The position numbers and the translations under genes are program-made. Under the pieces are notes generated by a model. The model searched no databases. It saw nothing but the letters and a program-made list of their open reading frames with translations, and was not told the origin of the DNA. This document shows, piece after piece, positions 1 to 11,830 of a stretch of 64,000 nt of DNA; the stretch's first letter is position 1, and the number at the start of each line of letters is the position of its first letter. Source of the DNA: Sphingomonas sp. LY54 (lineage in GTDB: Bacteria > Pseudomonadota > Alphaproteobacteria > Sphingomonadales > Sphingomonadaceae); NCBI RefSeq assembly GCF_035594035.1, contig NZ_CP141588.1:3218854-3282853 (forward strand), written 5' to 3'.

Positions 1-2
1 GC

Positions 3-35
3 AGCCTGCTGAGCCGGCTCGAGCGCTCGCTCTGA
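3..35 (+). CDS. 3' end of an upstream gene (partial)
   Basis: The first bases read in frame as a short alpha-helical tail (SLLSRLERSL) ending in TGA at 33-35, 38 nt before the alcohol dehydrogenase start. The length is far too short to name a family. It is offered only because the codons suit a GC-rich coding end and the next gene is on the same strand; it could equally be chance. Confidence 0.3.
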   Translation, partial: SLLSRLERSL

Positions 36-73
36 TCCTTGGCCTCGCCGCCCTGCGCGGTTAGCGTGGCGTC

Positions 74-1213
74 ATGAAAGCCTTTGAATTCCAATATGGG
101 CCGAAGCTGATCTCGGCGCCCGGCTCCGCGATCCGGCTGGGGGAGCTGCTGCCGCCAAGGCGCTGCCTGTTCGTCACCGATGCCCAGGTCCGTGCGCTGG
201 GCCTCCCTGACGCGGCGCTCGACTCGCTTCGGGAGGCCGGCATCGAGCCGGTCGTCTTCGACGCGGTGGAGCCTGATCCGTCGCGCGCCACGGTCGAGGC
301 GGCAGTGGCGGCGGGCGAGGGGTGCAGCTCGGTAGTTGGCTTTGGCGGCGGCAGCCCGATGGACGTCGCCAAGCTCGCCGCCTACCTGCTGGGCAGCGGC
401 GACGATCTCGACGATTTGTGGGGCGTCGGCAAGGCCACCGGCGTCCGGCTCCCGCTGGCACTGGTGCCGACCACCGCCGGCACCGGATCCGAAGCCACGC
501 CGGTCACCGTCATCACAATAGGGGGCAGCGAGAAGAGGGGGGTCAGCAGCGCGGCCCTGCTCGCCGACTGGGCGATCCTGGACCCCGCGTTGACCATCGG
601 CCTGCCGCGCCCCGTCACCGCCGCGACCGGCATCGACGCCATGGTGCATGCGATCGAGGCCTATACCTCGGCGCGGCTCAAGAACCCGGTCTCGGACATG
701 CTCGCCCGCGAGGCGCTGAAGTTGCTCGCCGACAATCTGCTGCGCGCCTGCGACCAGCCCGACGATATCGAGGCGCGCTCGGCCATGCTGCTCGGCGCGC
801 ATCTCGCCGGCGTCGCCTTCGCCAACGCGCCGGTGGCGGGGGTGCATGCGCTCGCTTACCCGCTCGGCGGCCATTTCCATGTCCCGCACGGCCTCTCCAA
901 CGCGCTGATGCTGGTCCATGTGCTCGGCCACAACATGCCTGCCGCCATGACGTCTTATGCGGAGCTCGGCACCTTGCTCGAACCGCGGCTCTCCGGGGTC
1001 GGCACGCAGGCCCAGGCGCAGGGCCTGGTCGAGCGGCTGGCGGAGCTAGGCCGCGCGGCCGGCGTTCCGCAGCGCCTGGCGGAGGTGGGTGTCACGCATT
1101 CGGATCTCGACATGCTGGCCAGCGAGGCGATGAAGCAGGAGCGGCTGCTGGTGAACAATCCCTGCCCGATCACGCAGGCCGACGCGCGCCGGCTCTACGA
1201 GGCGGCGCTGTGA
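74..1213 (+). CDS. Iron-containing alcohol dehydrogenase
   Basis: A 379-residue group III alcohol dehydrogenase, expected to interconvert alcohols and aldehydes with NAD(P) in the cytoplasm. The nucleotide-binding GGGSPMD motif lies near residue 92 and PTTAGTGSEAT near 132. The metal-ligand region GIDAMVHAIEAY lies near 185 and the histidine-containing PHGLSN segment near 270. The length is normal for the family. The gene overlaps the following thioesterase by four bases (GTGA), so the two are co-transcribed and translationally coupled. The substrate cannot be read from sequence; the thioesterase partner hints at acyl or aldehyde metabolism, which is inference. Confidence 0.9.
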   Translation: MKAFEFQYGPKLISAPGSAIRLGELLPPRRCLFVTDAQVRALGLPDAALDSLREAGIEPVVFDAVEPDPSRATVEAAVAAGEGCSSVVGFGGGSPMDVAKLAAYLLGSGDDLDDLWGVGKATGVRLPLALVPTTAGTGSEATPVTVITIGGSEKRGVSSAALLADWAILDPALTIGLPRPVTAATGIDAMVHAIEAYTSARLKNPVSDMLAREALKLLADNLLRACDQPDDIEARSAMLLGAHLAGVAFANAPVAGVHALAYPLGGHFHVPHGLSNALMLVHVLGHNMPAAMTSYAELGTLLEPRLSGVGTQAQAQGLVERLAELGRAAGVPQRLAEVGVTHSDLDMLASEAMKQERLLVNNPCPITQADARRLYEAAL

Positions 1214-1644
1214 GCCGCGAGGCGCTGAAGGGCCGCGAGCATTACAGGGTCTGGCGCGAGATCGGGACGCGCTGGTCGGACAACGACGCCTACGGCCACG
1301 TCAACAATGTCGTCTATTACAGCTGGTTCGATACCGTGGTGAACGCCTGGCTGATCGAGCAGGGGCTGCTCGATGTCGCCGCCGGAGATCCGATCGGCCT
1401 CGTCGTGGAAACCGGCTGCCGCTACGCCCGTTCGCTCGCTTATCCAGAGTCGGTGGATGTGGGCCTCGCGGTCGAGCGCATCGGCAGTTCCAGCGTTTCC
1501 TATGCGTTGGGCGTCTTTGCTAAGAATGAAAATGAAGCGGCTGCCGAGGGACGCTTCGTCCACGTCTATGTCGATCGCACCATCCGCCGGCCGGTGGCGC
1601 TACCGGACGACTGGAAAAACATATTTAAAACAATATCCTGCTAG
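1210..1644 (+). CDS. Acyl-CoA thioesterase, hotdog fold (4HBT family)
   Basis: A 144-residue hotdog-fold thioesterase. The signature DNDAYGHVNN sits near residue 23, with the Asp expected to take part in thioester hydrolysis, as in 4-hydroxybenzoyl-CoA thioesterase relatives. The GTG start at 1210 overlaps the stop of the alcohol dehydrogenase as GTGA, which decides the start; the longer open frame upstream is only the shadow of that gene. Its TAG stop shares the palindrome CTAG (1641-1644) with the stop of the convergent nitronate monooxygenase gene. The physiological acyl-CoA is unknown. Confidence 0.85.
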   Translation: MSREALKGREHYRVWREIGTRWSDNDAYGHVNNVVYYSWFDTVVNAWLIEQGLLDVAAGDPIGLVVETGCRYARSLAYPESVDVGLAVERIGSSSVSYALGVFAKNENEAAAEGRFVHVYVDRTIRRPVALPDDWKNIFKTISC

Positions 1645-2609
1645 GAAATCTTGTCGCAGAGTCTCGCTTTGGCCTCGGCATATTCGCTGGCCAGGCGCGC
1701 GATATAGTCGCCGGCCGGGCCGATCGATTTCACCGCGCCGATGCCCTGGCCCGAACCCCAGATGTCGCGCCACGCCTTGGATTTGCTGCCCTCGCTCGTG
1801 CCGAAGTCCATCGTGCTAAGATCGCCCTCGGGGAGGTTGTCCGGGTCGAGCCCCGCGGCGGCGATCGACTGGCGCAGATAGTTTCCGTGGACGCCGGTGA
1901 AGAGGCTCGAATAGACGATGTCGCCGGCACGGCCATCGACGATGCCCTGCTTGTAATCGTCCGCGGCATTGGCCTCGTGCGTCGCGATGAAAGGCGAGCC
2001 GATATAAGCGAGGTCGGCGCCCATCGCCTGGGCTGAGAGGATGGCGCGGCCGGTGGCGATCGCGCCCGACAGGACCAGCGGCCCGTCGAACCATTCGCGT
2101 ATTTCCTGCACCAGGGCGAAGGGCGACAGCCGCCCGGCATGGCCGCCGGCGCCGGCCGCCACCGCGATCAGGCCGTTGGCGCCTTTCTCGATCGCCTTGC
2201 GCGCGAAGCGGTCGTCGATGATGTCGTGCAGCGTGATCCCGCCCCAGCCCTGGACCGCGTGGTTGAGTTCTTCGCGCGCGCCGAGCGAGGTGATGACGAT
2301 CGGCACCTTCCATTTCGCGCAGGTGGCGACATCCTCCTCCAGCCGCGGATTGGAGCGGTGGACGATCTGGTTGACGGCATAAGGCGCTGCCGGCGTGTCC
2401 GGATGGTCGCGGTCCCAGGCTGCGAGTTCCTCGGTGATCCGGTGCAGCCATTCGTCGAGCTGCGACTGCGGCCGCGCGTTCAGCGCCGGGAACGAACCCA
2501 CGATCCCCGCCTTGCACTGGGCGATGACGAGATCGGGGTTGGAGACGATGAACAGCGGCGAGCCGATGACGGGGAGCCGGAGGCGATCGAAAAGCGGGGA
2601 CAGGGCCAT
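1641..2609 (-). CDS. Nitronate monooxygenase (2-nitropropane dioxygenase family)
   Basis: A 322-residue flavin-dependent nitronate monooxygenase-like TIM barrel. It begins with the family-typical N-terminus around residues 5-20 (RLRLPVIGSPLF) and has a GGHAG phosphate-binding motif near residue 153 and SGAIATGRAI near 182, both used to hold FMN. Members oxidise alkyl nitronates such as propionate 3-nitronate; many close paralogues have no proven substrate. It stands alone on the minus strand, and its stop overlaps the thioesterase stop. The ATG start at 2609 gives normal family length. Confidence 0.88.
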   Translation of the reverse strand: MALSPLFDRLRLPVIGSPLFIVSNPDLVIAQCKAGIVGSFPALNARPQSQLDEWLHRITEELAAWDRDHPDTPAAPYAVNQIVHRSNPRLEEDVATCAKWKVPIVITSLGAREELNHAVQGWGGITLHDIIDDRFARKAIEKGANGLIAVAAGAGGHAGRLSPFALVQEIREWFDGPLVLSGAIATGRAILSAQAMGADLAYIGSPFIATHEANAADDYKQGIVDGRAGDIVYSSLFTGVHGNYLRQSIAAAGLDPDNLPEGDLSTMDFGTSEGSKSKAWRDIWGSGQGIGAVKSIGPAGDYIARLASEYAEAKARLCDKIS

Positions 2610-2657
2610 CCGCTTTCCCTTAACGTAAAGCGGCCCGGCGTCAACGCGGGTGAGATT

Positions 2658-4319
2658 TCAGAGGCGGGCGCCGAAGGTCAGCGACAGGCGCGGATCGCAG
2701 TCGCGGCCGAAGGCGCCGTTGCTGAGCGGCACGCCGAGTTCGACGCCGGCTTCGAAGCGGCTGCCGAGCCAGAGGCGGACGCCGCCCCCGGCCGAGGCGA
2801 GGGTGCCGCCGCCGGCGCCGCCCCGGTAATTGCCCACCGATCCGGCATCGGCATAGAGATAGGGCTGGACCCAGCGCACGGCCGTGCCGAGCTTGCCGAG
2901 GTCGAAGCGGATTTCCGCCGAGCCGGCCACGCCCTTGTCGCCCGAAAGCTCGCGATAATCGTAGCCGCGCAGGAAGGTGCGGCCGCCAAGGCCCATCTCC
3001 TCGCTCGAAAGGAGCGGGCGCGAGGCGACCTGGCCCTGGGCCTCGACCTGGAGGCTGAGCCGTTCCGTCAGCGGCGCGTTGAGGCGCGCCCAGGCCTCGA
3101 GCTTGGAGAAGATGGCGCTGCCGTCGGCGCGCGACGCGAGCGGGTCGCCGCGCTCGGTCGCATCGAACGCGTCGACGCCCTGCACGAGGGCGACGCGGCC
3201 GCGGATCCGGCCGTCGCCGAGCTTGGCATTGGCGAAGGCGCTGGCGGTCAGCACGGCGAAGCGGTCGTCGCGGATGCGCACGTCGTCGCGCGATTGGCGC
3301 GAGTCGCGCAGGGCGTAGCCGAGATCGCCCCACAGGCTCCAGGCGCGGCTGCGCACGAACGGGTGGCTGACGGCGACGGCGGCTTCCAGGCTGCGCCCGT
3401 CGAAATCACTGTCGGCAATCGCGCCGCCGGGCTCCGAGCGGGCGACGTAGGAATCGACGCGCAGTTCGGTCCCGTTCGTCCCGACGGGAACGGCATAGCC
3501 GATCCGGACGAGGTGGAATTCCCCCACATCCGGCACCGTCGCCACCGCGCCGAGCGTCAACCGATCGGCGCCGTCGGCGACGCCGTGCAGGTCGACGCTG
3601 CCCTGGAGGCGGAGCGGTCCGACACTCCGGATGCCCCAATTGTCGAGCGCGACCCGGCCCACGGCGCGCTCGCGCTTCGCATCGACGACGAGGATGTTGC
3701 GACCCACGGTGCGTTCGAGCCGCGCTTTCCCGACCGATAGTCCGGAAATGTCGCCGGCTAGGAGCAGTCGCCGTTCCAGTTCGACGGTTCGTACCGGCCG
3801 GCCGTTGGCGAGCGGAGCGAGCATGCGGCCGACGACCGGCGCCGCGCCGCCCTCGACTCGGACCGAGTCGATCCGGCCTTCGTCCAAGGCGACGCGCAGG
3901 ATTCCGTTTACGACCCGCTGGCGTGGGATCCAGGCGGTGGCAAGGCCATAGCCCGCCGTGCGCGCGACATTGGCCACCGCCGAGGCGAGCCCGCTGAGGT
4001 CACGCGGGGTGAGCGTCCGTCCCACATAGGTCTCGATGACGGGCGCAAAGGCGGCGGGCGGCAGTGCGACGGCCCCCTCGATGCGTATCGCGCCCACCAG
4101 CAGCGTCTCGACGCCGCTCTCCGGCGAAATAGCCGATTGTTCGGCGATCAACGGCCGCGAGCGCGCCGGTTCGCCGGGCTCCTCGTCCTTCAATTCCTTG
4201 CCCAGCACGGCCGGATCGGTCCGGTCGAGCACGTCCTGGGCGGCGTGCGACGGTGCCGACAGCGCTGCCGCGAACAGGGCGGCAGCGATCTGGACCGGTA
4301 TCGGGAACTTGCTGCGCAT
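2658..4319 (-). CDS. TpsB-type outer-membrane transporter (ShlB/FhaC/HecB family)
   Basis: A 553-residue member of the two-partner secretion transporter family (Omp85 superfamily). Residues 1-26 form a signal peptide ending SHA, followed by a POTRA-type region (about 60-190, containing LPPAAFAPVI) and a C-terminal 16-strand barrel domain. The barrel carries the conserved L6-loop motif as FLRGYDY near residue 457. The start at 4319 is chosen because it follows a GGCGG ribosome site and begins the signal peptide; an in-frame ATG 33 nt upstream adds charged residues that spoil it. The protein should export a large partner across the outer membrane, but no TpsA-like filamentous haemagglutinin is encoded nearby. 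The divergent neighbour is a repetitive FecR-domain protein. Confidence 0.87.
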   Translation of the reverse strand: MRSKFPIPVQIAAALFAAALSAPSHAAQDVLDRTDPAVLGKELKDEEPGEPARSRPLIAEQSAISPESGVETLLVGAIRIEGAVALPPAAFAPVIETYVGRTLTPRDLSGLASAVANVARTAGYGLATAWIPRQRVVNGILRVALDEGRIDSVRVEGGAAPVVGRMLAPLANGRPVRTVELERRLLLAGDISGLSVGKARLERTVGRNILVVDAKRERAVGRVALDNWGIRSVGPLRLQGSVDLHGVADGADRLTLGAVATVPDVGEFHLVRIGYAVPVGTNGTELRVDSYVARSEPGGAIADSDFDGRSLEAAVAVSHPFVRSRAWSLWGDLGYALRDSRQSRDDVRIRDDRFAVLTASAFANAKLGDGRIRGRVALVQGVDAFDATERGDPLASRADGSAIFSKLEAWARLNAPLTERLSLQVEAQGQVASRPLLSSEEMGLGGRTFLRGYDYRELSGDKGVAGSAEIRFDLGKLGTAVRWVQPYLYADAGSVGNYRGGAGGGTLASAGGGVRLWLGSRFEAGVELGVPLSNGAFGRDCDPRLSLTFGARL

Positions 4320-4505
4320 TTCGCCGCCTTTTTCGTCGCTGCGAGCCACCAATAACGGGCAAGACTAAATTTTCCGTTATCCGACAGGTCGTTAGCCGGC
4401 CGTTAACTCCACTCTTTCACGCCCTCGCAATCGGGAAGGTCGTAATCGGGCAAGCAAGGGAAGTCAGAGCCGCGGTTGCGCGGACCATTGTGGGGAGTTC
4501 CCAAT
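4320..4505. promoter_or_regulatory. Divergent promoter region with repeated CGTTA motifs
   Basis: This 186-nt gap separates the TpsB gene from the FecR-domain gene. It is more AT-rich than its surroundings. It holds an inverted repeat ATAACGG (4352-4358) / CCGTTAT (4374-4380) and two more CGTTA copies at 4390-4394 and 4401-4405. A ribosome site GGGGAG lies eight bases before the FecR gene start. The motif spacing suggests a binding site for a shared regulator; this is inference from pattern alone. Confidence 0.4.
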
Positions 4506-6713
<2,208 letters not shown>

Positions 6714-6765
6714 TCGACCACGACACGGCCGCCCTCGTGACCGAGGGCGGCAGACAGGACCAGAC

Positions 6766-9099
6766 ATGTCATTGAGCTTCGCCCAGATCAGCCCGGCTTT
6801 CGTGCGATGGCGCCGCAAGGCGATCGTCGGCGCAGCGGGCATGGTCGCTGCCGCCTTGCTGGTGACGGGGCAGGGCGCAGCGCTCGATCAGCATCTGCGC
6901 GATCTGCGCGACGGCCTGCGCTCTCACGCTGCCAGCGGCGAAGTGCATCTCGTCGAGATCGATGCCCGCAGCCTGGCGACGCTCAACACCTGGCCCTGGC
7001 CGCGCGGGATCCATGCGGCCTTGGTCGATCGCCTGCATGAGGGCGGCGCCCGCTCGATCGCGTTCGACGTGGACGTTTCGGCGACCTCCAACCCTGTCGA
7101 GGACGCCAAGCTCGCCGCCGCACTGGACCGGGCCGGCAATTCCGTCATCCTGCCCACGATGCGCCAATATGCCGGCGCCGGCAGCGCGGACTATATCGAC
7201 AGCGTTCCGGCCGCGCCGTTCGCGGACAAAGCGTTTCTCGCGGCCGTGACGGTCATTCCGGATCGCGACGGCTACGTTCGCCACGTGCCGCTTGGCGTCG
7301 AGACGGCGGGCGTGCCGCGCCCGTCGCTGGCCGCCATGGTGGCTGAGCGCAATGCCGCGATCGACCAGCAGTTCCGCGTCGACTATTCGATCGATCCCGA
7401 CACGATCCCGCGCCACAGCGTCGTCGATCTGCTCGCGGGCAAGGTTCCGGCCACGGAGATTGCCGGAAAGCGCTTCGTCATCGGCGCCACCGCGGTCGAG
7501 ATGGGCGATCGCTATGCCGTGCCGCGTCACGGCGTCATCCCGGGCGCCGTCATCCAGGTGCTGGCGGCGGAAACTCTGCTGGCCGGGCCGGTGCCGCACG
7601 AATGGAGCGGGGTCGGGCCGGTATTGCTCATGCTCGCCTTGGTGGCGGCAATCGTGCGGCTGCGCGCCCGCCCGGCGCGCGTGATCCTGTTCACGGCCAC
7701 CGCAGCAGCCTTGCTGGCGTTGCCGCTGGTGACCGAATCATGGTTCGCGCTCTCGATCCCGATCGCGCCGGCCCTGCTGGCGCTCGCACTGGCGATCGCG
7801 CTCAGCGCTGCGGCTTATGCGGCCGAAGGCTATCTCGAGAAGGCGTTGACCGACGAGGCGACCGGCCTGCCCAATCTGGCCGCCCTCGAGATCGCGACCG
7901 GCACGCGGCACTCGACTAACATCGTGGTGGCGCGGATCGACCGCTTCGCGGCCATTGCCTCGGGGCTGGGCCCGGACGGCGCAGCATTGCTGGTGCAGCG
8001 CGTCGCAGACCGGTTGCGCTTCTCGCACCGCGGCCATGAAATCTATCGCACCGATGCCTCGAACCTCGCCTGGATCGAACTTCCGGGGGACGAAGACAGT
8101 CTCGAGGACCGGCTCGACGCTTTGGCGGCTTTGATGCGCTCGCCGGTCGAGTGCGGCCGTCTGGTCGACGTCTCGCTCACCTTTGGCCTGGCGACCGGCG
8201 AGGATGTCGATGCCAAGCAGTTGGTGGCCAATGCGTCGCTCTCGGCGCTGCATGCGTCGCAGCGCGGCGCCCGCTGGGAGCGGTTCATCGATTCGAGCAG
8301 CGACGAGATCAACTGGCATCTCTCGCTGCTCGGCGAAATGGACGCCGCCATGGCCTCGGGCCAGCTCTGGAATGCCTACCAGCCCAAGCTCGATATCCGC
8401 TCGGGGGAGATTATCGGCGTCGAGGCGCTGGTGCGCTGGGCGCATCCCCAGCGCGGCCCGATCGCGCCGGACAATTTCATCCCGGTCGTCGAGGAGGCGG
8501 GCCGCGCCCGCGATCTCACCGCGCACGTGCTCGAGCAGGCGCTGGACGATGCCCTCCATTGGGAGCGCAACGGTTTCCCGATCGGAGTGGCCGTCAATGT
8601 CTCGGCGACGCTGCTGGCCGATCACGAATTCATCGAGATGGTCGGCCAGATCCTGCAGGGCCAGCCGGTCGCAACCGAGCGGGTGACGATCGAGGTGACC
8701 GAGTCGGCGGCGATGGTCACGCCGGAGCGCGCAATCGCTGCGCTGGAGAGCTGGCGCTCGCACGGAGTTCGCATCTCGATCGACGATTACGGCACCGGCC
8801 AGTCGTCGCTCGGCTATCTGCAGAAGCTGCCGGCGACCGAGCTCAAGATCGACAAGAGCTTCGTCCAGACGATCGTGACCGACAGCCGCAACGCGATCAT
8901 GGTCCGCTCCACTGTCGCCTTGGCTCACGAACTCGGCATGAAGGTCGTCGCCGAGGGGATCGAGGACGAGGCCTGCCTCGCCATGCTGGGCGAAATGGGC
9001 TGCGACACCGCCCAGGGCTATCACATCGCGCGGCCGATGCCCGCCGACTCGGTCACCGCTTTCCTGCAGGAACGCGCGCCGCGCGCCGCGGCGGCCTAG
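6766..9099 (+). CDS. CHASE2 - degenerate GGDEF - EAL cyclic-di-GMP phosphodiesterase
   Basis: A 777-residue membrane signalling protein. A first membrane segment (about 18-38) is followed by a CHASE2 sensor domain in the periplasm (about 40-265) and further membrane segments (about 285-353). Then come a degenerate GGDEF domain (about 355-515; the signature position reads RTDASN) and an EAL domain (about 525-770). The EAL domain keeps the residues needed for catalysis: EALVRW near 553, the Asn in [32 protein letters not shown] and the Gln in [10 protein letters not shown]. It is therefore predicted to hydrolyse c-di-GMP and not to make it. It lies 52 nt after the FecR-domain gene and is probably co-transcribed with it. 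Confidence 0.88.
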   Translation: MSLSFAQISPAFVRWRRKAIVGAAGMVAAALLVTGQGAALDQHLRDLRDGLRSHAASGEVHLVEIDARSLATLNTWPWPRGIHAALVDRLHEGGARSIAFDVDVSATSNPVEDAKLAAALDRAGNSVILPTMRQYAGAGSADYIDSVPAAPFADKAFLAAVTVIPDRDGYVRHVPLGVETAGVPRPSLAAMVAERNAAIDQQFRVDYSIDPDTIPRHSVVDLLAGKVPATEIAGKRFVIGATAVEMGDRYAVPRHGVIPGAVIQVLAAETLLAGPVPHEWSGVGPVLLMLALVAAIVRLRARPARVILFTATAAALLALPLVTESWFALSIPIAPALLALALAIALSAAAYAAEGYLEKALTDEATGLPNLAALEIATGTRHSTNIVVARIDRFAAIASGLGPDGAALLVQRVADRLRFSHRGHEIYRTDASNLAWIELPGDEDSLEDRLDALAALMRSPVECGRLVDVSLTFGLATGEDVDAKQLVANASLSALHASQRGARWERFIDSSSDEINWHLSLLGEMDAAMASGQLWNAYQPKLDIRSGEIIGVEALVRWAHPQRGPIAPDNFIPVVEEAGRARDLTAHVLEQALDDALHWERNGFPIGVAVNVSATLLADHEFIEMVGQILQGQPVATERVTIEVTESAAMVTPERAIAALESWRSHGVRISIDDYGTGQSSLGYLQKLPATELKIDKSFVQTIVTDSRNAIMVRSTVALAHELGMKVVAEGIEDEACLAMLGEMGCDTAQGYHIARPMPADSVTAFLQERAPRAAAA

Positions 9100-10487
9100 T
9101 GGCTGGCCTGCGGGCCCCGCTCCAGCCCTGACAGCTCCAATTGCCGATCGATCTGGGCAACCAGCCGGTCGAGCCCGTCTTGGCTCATCGCCTCCGCCCG
9201 CGCGACCAGCACGTCCTGCGTGTTGGAGGCGCGCAGCAGCCACCAGCCGTCGGCCGTATTGACCCGGGCGCCGTCGGTGCGGTTGACCTCGGCGCCGTCC
9301 GCCTCGAGCCGCGCAAGCACTTCCTCGACCACCGGGAACTTGCGGCTCTCGTCGACCTGGAAGCGCATCTCGGGCGTGTTGACCATCGCCGGCATCGCCG
9401 AGCGCAAAGCGGTCAAAGATCCGCCCAGGCCGGTGACCGCGCGGATCAGCCGGACCGCCGCGTAGAGCGCATCGTCATAGCCGTAATAATCGTGGGCGAA
9501 GAAGATGTGGCCGCTCATCTCGCCGGCGAGCGGCGCGTCGGTCTCCTTCATTTTCGATTTGATGAGGCTATGCCCCGTCTTCCACATCAAAGGCTTGCCG
9601 CCAAGTTCTGAGATGCGGTCGTAAAGTGCCTGCGATGCCTTGACGTCGGCGATGATCGTCGCGCCGGGCAGTTCGGCCAGCACCGGCTCGGCCAGGATCG
9701 ACAGCAATTGATCGCCCCACACGACGCGGCCCTGGCCGTCCACGGCGCCGATGCGGTCGCCGTCGCCGTCGAATGCGACGCCGAAATCGAGCCCCTTGTC
9801 GCGGACCAGCCGCTTCAGATCCTCGAGATTCTTCTCCTCGGTCGGGTCGGGATGGTGGTTGGGGAAGGCGCTGTCGACGTCGGTGTAGAGCAGATGATGT
9901 TCGCCGGGGAGGAGGGCGGTCAGTTTCTCGATCGCCGGGCCGGCCGCGCCGTTGCCGGCGTCCCAGCCGATGCGGAAGGCGCCGCCGTCGAAATTCTTGA
10001 GTAGCCGCGCGACATAGGCGTCGATGATGTCATAGTCGGTGACGTCGGCCTCGAGTTCGTCCGCGCCCAGCCAGTCGCCCTCGGCCGCGGTGGCTCCGAG
10101 CGCCTGGATGTCTTCGCCGAAGAAAGGACGGTCCTGAAAGACCATCTTGAAGCCATTGTAATGCGCCGGATTATGGCTGCCGGTGATCATGATTCCGCCG
10201 TCCACTTCCAGCGTCGCGGCCGCATAATAGAGCATCGGCGTGGGGCCGAGGCCGACGCGCACGACGCCGACGCCGCTCTCGGTGAGGCCGCGGATCAGGG
10301 CCGCTTCCAGGGCGAGCGAGCTGGCGCGGCCGTCGCGGCCGACCGCAACGCGCGTGCCGCCGGCATGGCGCAGTTGGGTCGCGAAGCTGCGGCCGAGCGC
10401 ATAGGCATCGTCCTGGCCCAGCGTTTCTCCGACGATTCCGCGTATGTCATATTCGCGCAGGGAGGTCGGATGGAAACGATGGCTCAT
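9096..10487 (-). CDS. pgmG: Phosphomannomutase/phosphoglucomutase
   Basis: A 463-residue alpha-D-phosphohexomutase that interconverts the 6- and 1-phosphates of mannose or glucose, feeding sugar nucleotides for exopolysaccharide and LPS. The phosphoserine loop TGSHNP is near residue 102, the Mg-binding DGDGD near 240 and the sugar-binding GEMSGH near 323. Length and N-terminus (REYDIRG) match the PgmG/AlgC type known from gellan-producing Sphingomonas. It is the last gene of the leftward mipZ/J-domain/pgmG run. Its stop shares CTAG (9096-9099) with the convergent EAL gene stop. Confidence 0.93.
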   Translation of the reverse strand: MSHRFHPTSLREYDIRGIVGETLGQDDAYALGRSFATQLRHAGGTRVAVGRDGRASSLALEAALIRGLTESGVGVVRVGLGPTPMLYYAAATLEVDGGIMITGSHNPAHYNGFKMVFQDRPFFGEDIQALGATAAEGDWLGADELEADVTDYDIIDAYVARLLKNFDGGAFRIGWDAGNGAAGPAIEKLTALLPGEHHLLYTDVDSAFPNHHPDPTEEKNLEDLKRLVRDKGLDFGVAFDGDGDRIGAVDGQGRVVWGDQLLSILAEPVLAELPGATIIADVKASQALYDRISELGGKPLMWKTGHSLIKSKMKETDAPLAGEMSGHIFFAHDYYGYDDALYAAVRLIRAVTGLGGSLTALRSAMPAMVNTPEMRFQVDESRKFPVVEEVLARLEADGAEVNRTDGARVNTADGWWLLRASNTQDVLVARAEAMSQDGLDRLVAQIDRQLELSGLERGPQASH

Positions 10488-10515
10488 GCTGGGCTCCGCG
10501 ATGGTGGTTATGGTT

Positions 10516-10929
10516 TCAAGACGCGCGAGGCGTGTTGCGGTTCATTTCGGCGATCAGCGTGTCGCGCGCAACATTGACCTGGTTGGCCAGCTCTTCCGAC
10601 CCGCCTGTGTCGGGATGCACTTTGGTGATGAGGCGGCGGTGCGCGTCGCGTATCTCGGCCAGGCTGGCATCCTCGCCAACGCCGAGCAGGGCGCGGGCCT
10701 CGTCGACGCTCATGTTCGTCGCCGACAATTTCTTGCGGCGATAGGCGGCCCACAGGATCGCGCCGGACATCAATACGGCGCCCGGCAGCGGGCGGCCCGT
10801 GGTCAGCAGGCGCAGGCCGAGCAGGAAGAGCGCGGCGGCGACGCCGTCCTCATAGGTGTAGCCCTTGAGCCGGCCGGTCCACCACGCCCAGCCGAGCCCG
10901 GCGATGGCCAGCAGGATGAGAACGGGCAT
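10516..10929 (-). CDS. Membrane-anchored J-domain protein
   Basis: A 137-residue protein with an N-terminal membrane-embedded half (hydrophobic stretches at about 2-17 and 29-65) and a C-terminal J domain (about 75-130) that carries the HPD tripeptide in VHPDTGG. J domains stimulate the ATPase of DnaK-type chaperones, so this should recruit DnaK to the inner membrane. The layout resembles Tim14/DjlA-like short proteins. Its ATG overlaps the mipZ stop as TGATG, so translation is coupled. It lies between mipZ and pgmG, an arrangement whose meaning is not known. Confidence 0.85.
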   Translation of the reverse strand: MPVLILLAIAGLGWAWWTGRLKGYTYEDGVAAALFLLGLRLLTTGRPLPGAVLMSGAILWAAYRRKKLSATNMSVDEARALLGVGEDASLAEIRDAHRRLITKVHPDTGGSEELANQVNVARDTLIAEMNRNTPRAS

Positions 10930-11738
10930 CAGCCCGCAGCGGCGGCACGCGGCGGCGCCGCCGCGACGCCTTGGTCCGGCAGGGCGAACCCGGCGATCAT
11001 TTCGCGCAGTTCCTGACGTGCCGCGATATGCGCGATCCCGACCTCGCCAATCTGGGCGAGATCGAGCAGGGTCAGGCCCTTCGGGAAGAGTTCGCGATAG
11101 ATGACGCGCTCGCCGAGGCCCGGGATGATGCGAAAGCCGACGCGTCGCGACAGCTCGTCGAGGGCGGCGCCGACCCGGCGCATGTTCTTGGCCTCGATAT
11201 GCTGGAGGCGGTTGCGCAGCAGCACCCAGTCGACGCTGTTGCCGGTGGTCTTGGCGCGCTGGGTGCGGCTGTTCCAGACCAGTTCGGCGTAGAAGCTCGG
11301 CCGGCGGATCTTGTAGCTTTCCGGATCGACCTCGCCGATCAGGTCGAGATCGACGAAGCTGTCGTTGATCGGCGTCACCAGAGTGTCGGCGCGCAGCATT
11401 GCCTGGCGCGCATAGGGATCGTCGCGGCCGGGCGTATCGACGACCACGATCTCGGCATCGGCGCCGAGCCGGTCGAGCTGGGCGTCGAGATTGTCGTCCT
11501 TGGCCGGATCGAACGTCTCGTAGGTCGGCATCGGCAGATCGATGCCCATCCGCCGCACGGTGGCCATACGGTTGTCGAGATAGCGGCCGAGCGTGCGCTG
11601 GCGCGTGTCGAGGTCGATCGCGGCCACGCGCCGGCCGGCGGCGGCGAGTGCCACGGCGGTGTGGACCGCGGTCGTGGATTTGCCGGTGCCGCCCTTCTCA
11701 TTGGCGAAAACGATGAAATGCGGCGCTGCGCCTGCCAT
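10929..11738 (-). CDS. mipZ: Division-site positioning ATPase MipZ
   Basis: A 269-residue ParA/MinD-superfamily P-loop ATPase. The deviant Walker A motif EKGGTGKST is near residue 15, the switch DLDTRQRTLGRYL near 43 and VVVDTPGRDDP near 97. The family-specific stretch (SVDWVLLRNRL) is also present. In Caulobacter, MipZ forms a gradient from the ParB-bound poles and blocks FtsZ assembly there, putting division at mid-cell. The start at 11738 is chosen because the family begins just before the P-loop; the 15 extra in-frame codons upstream are lysine/arginine rich and out of character. It is divergent from panC across 92 nt. Confidence 0.93.
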   Translation of the reverse strand: MAGAAPHFIVFANEKGGTGKSTTAVHTAVALAAAGRRVAAIDLDTRQRTLGRYLDNRMATVRRMGIDLPMPTYETFDPAKDDNLDAQLDRLGADAEIVVVDTPGRDDPYARQAMLRADTLVTPINDSFVDLDLIGEVDPESYKIRRPSFYAELVWNSRTQRAKTTGNSVDWVLLRNRLQHIEAKNMRRVGAALDELSRRVGFRIIPGLGERVIYRELFPKGLTLLDLAQIGEVGIAHIAARQELREMIAGFALPDQGVAAAPPRAAAAG

Positions 11739-11830
11739 GATACTCAGCCTGCCCCTCTTGATCTTGCCCCGGCGCCCTCGCAAAGACGCCCCTTATCCTT
11801 CCCTTTGCCTGTATCGGAGGCCATTCGGCC

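Noticed and set aside
2139..3740. A 530-codon plus-strand frame opposite the TpsB and nitronate monooxygenase genes
   Set aside because: It spans two recognised minus-strand genes and the gap between them; composition is Arg/Ala/Gly-rich without motifs.
7738..9243. A 500-codon minus-strand frame opposite the CHASE2-EAL gene
   Set aside because: The EAL gene shows all catalytic motifs in the plus-strand frame; the antisense reading has none.
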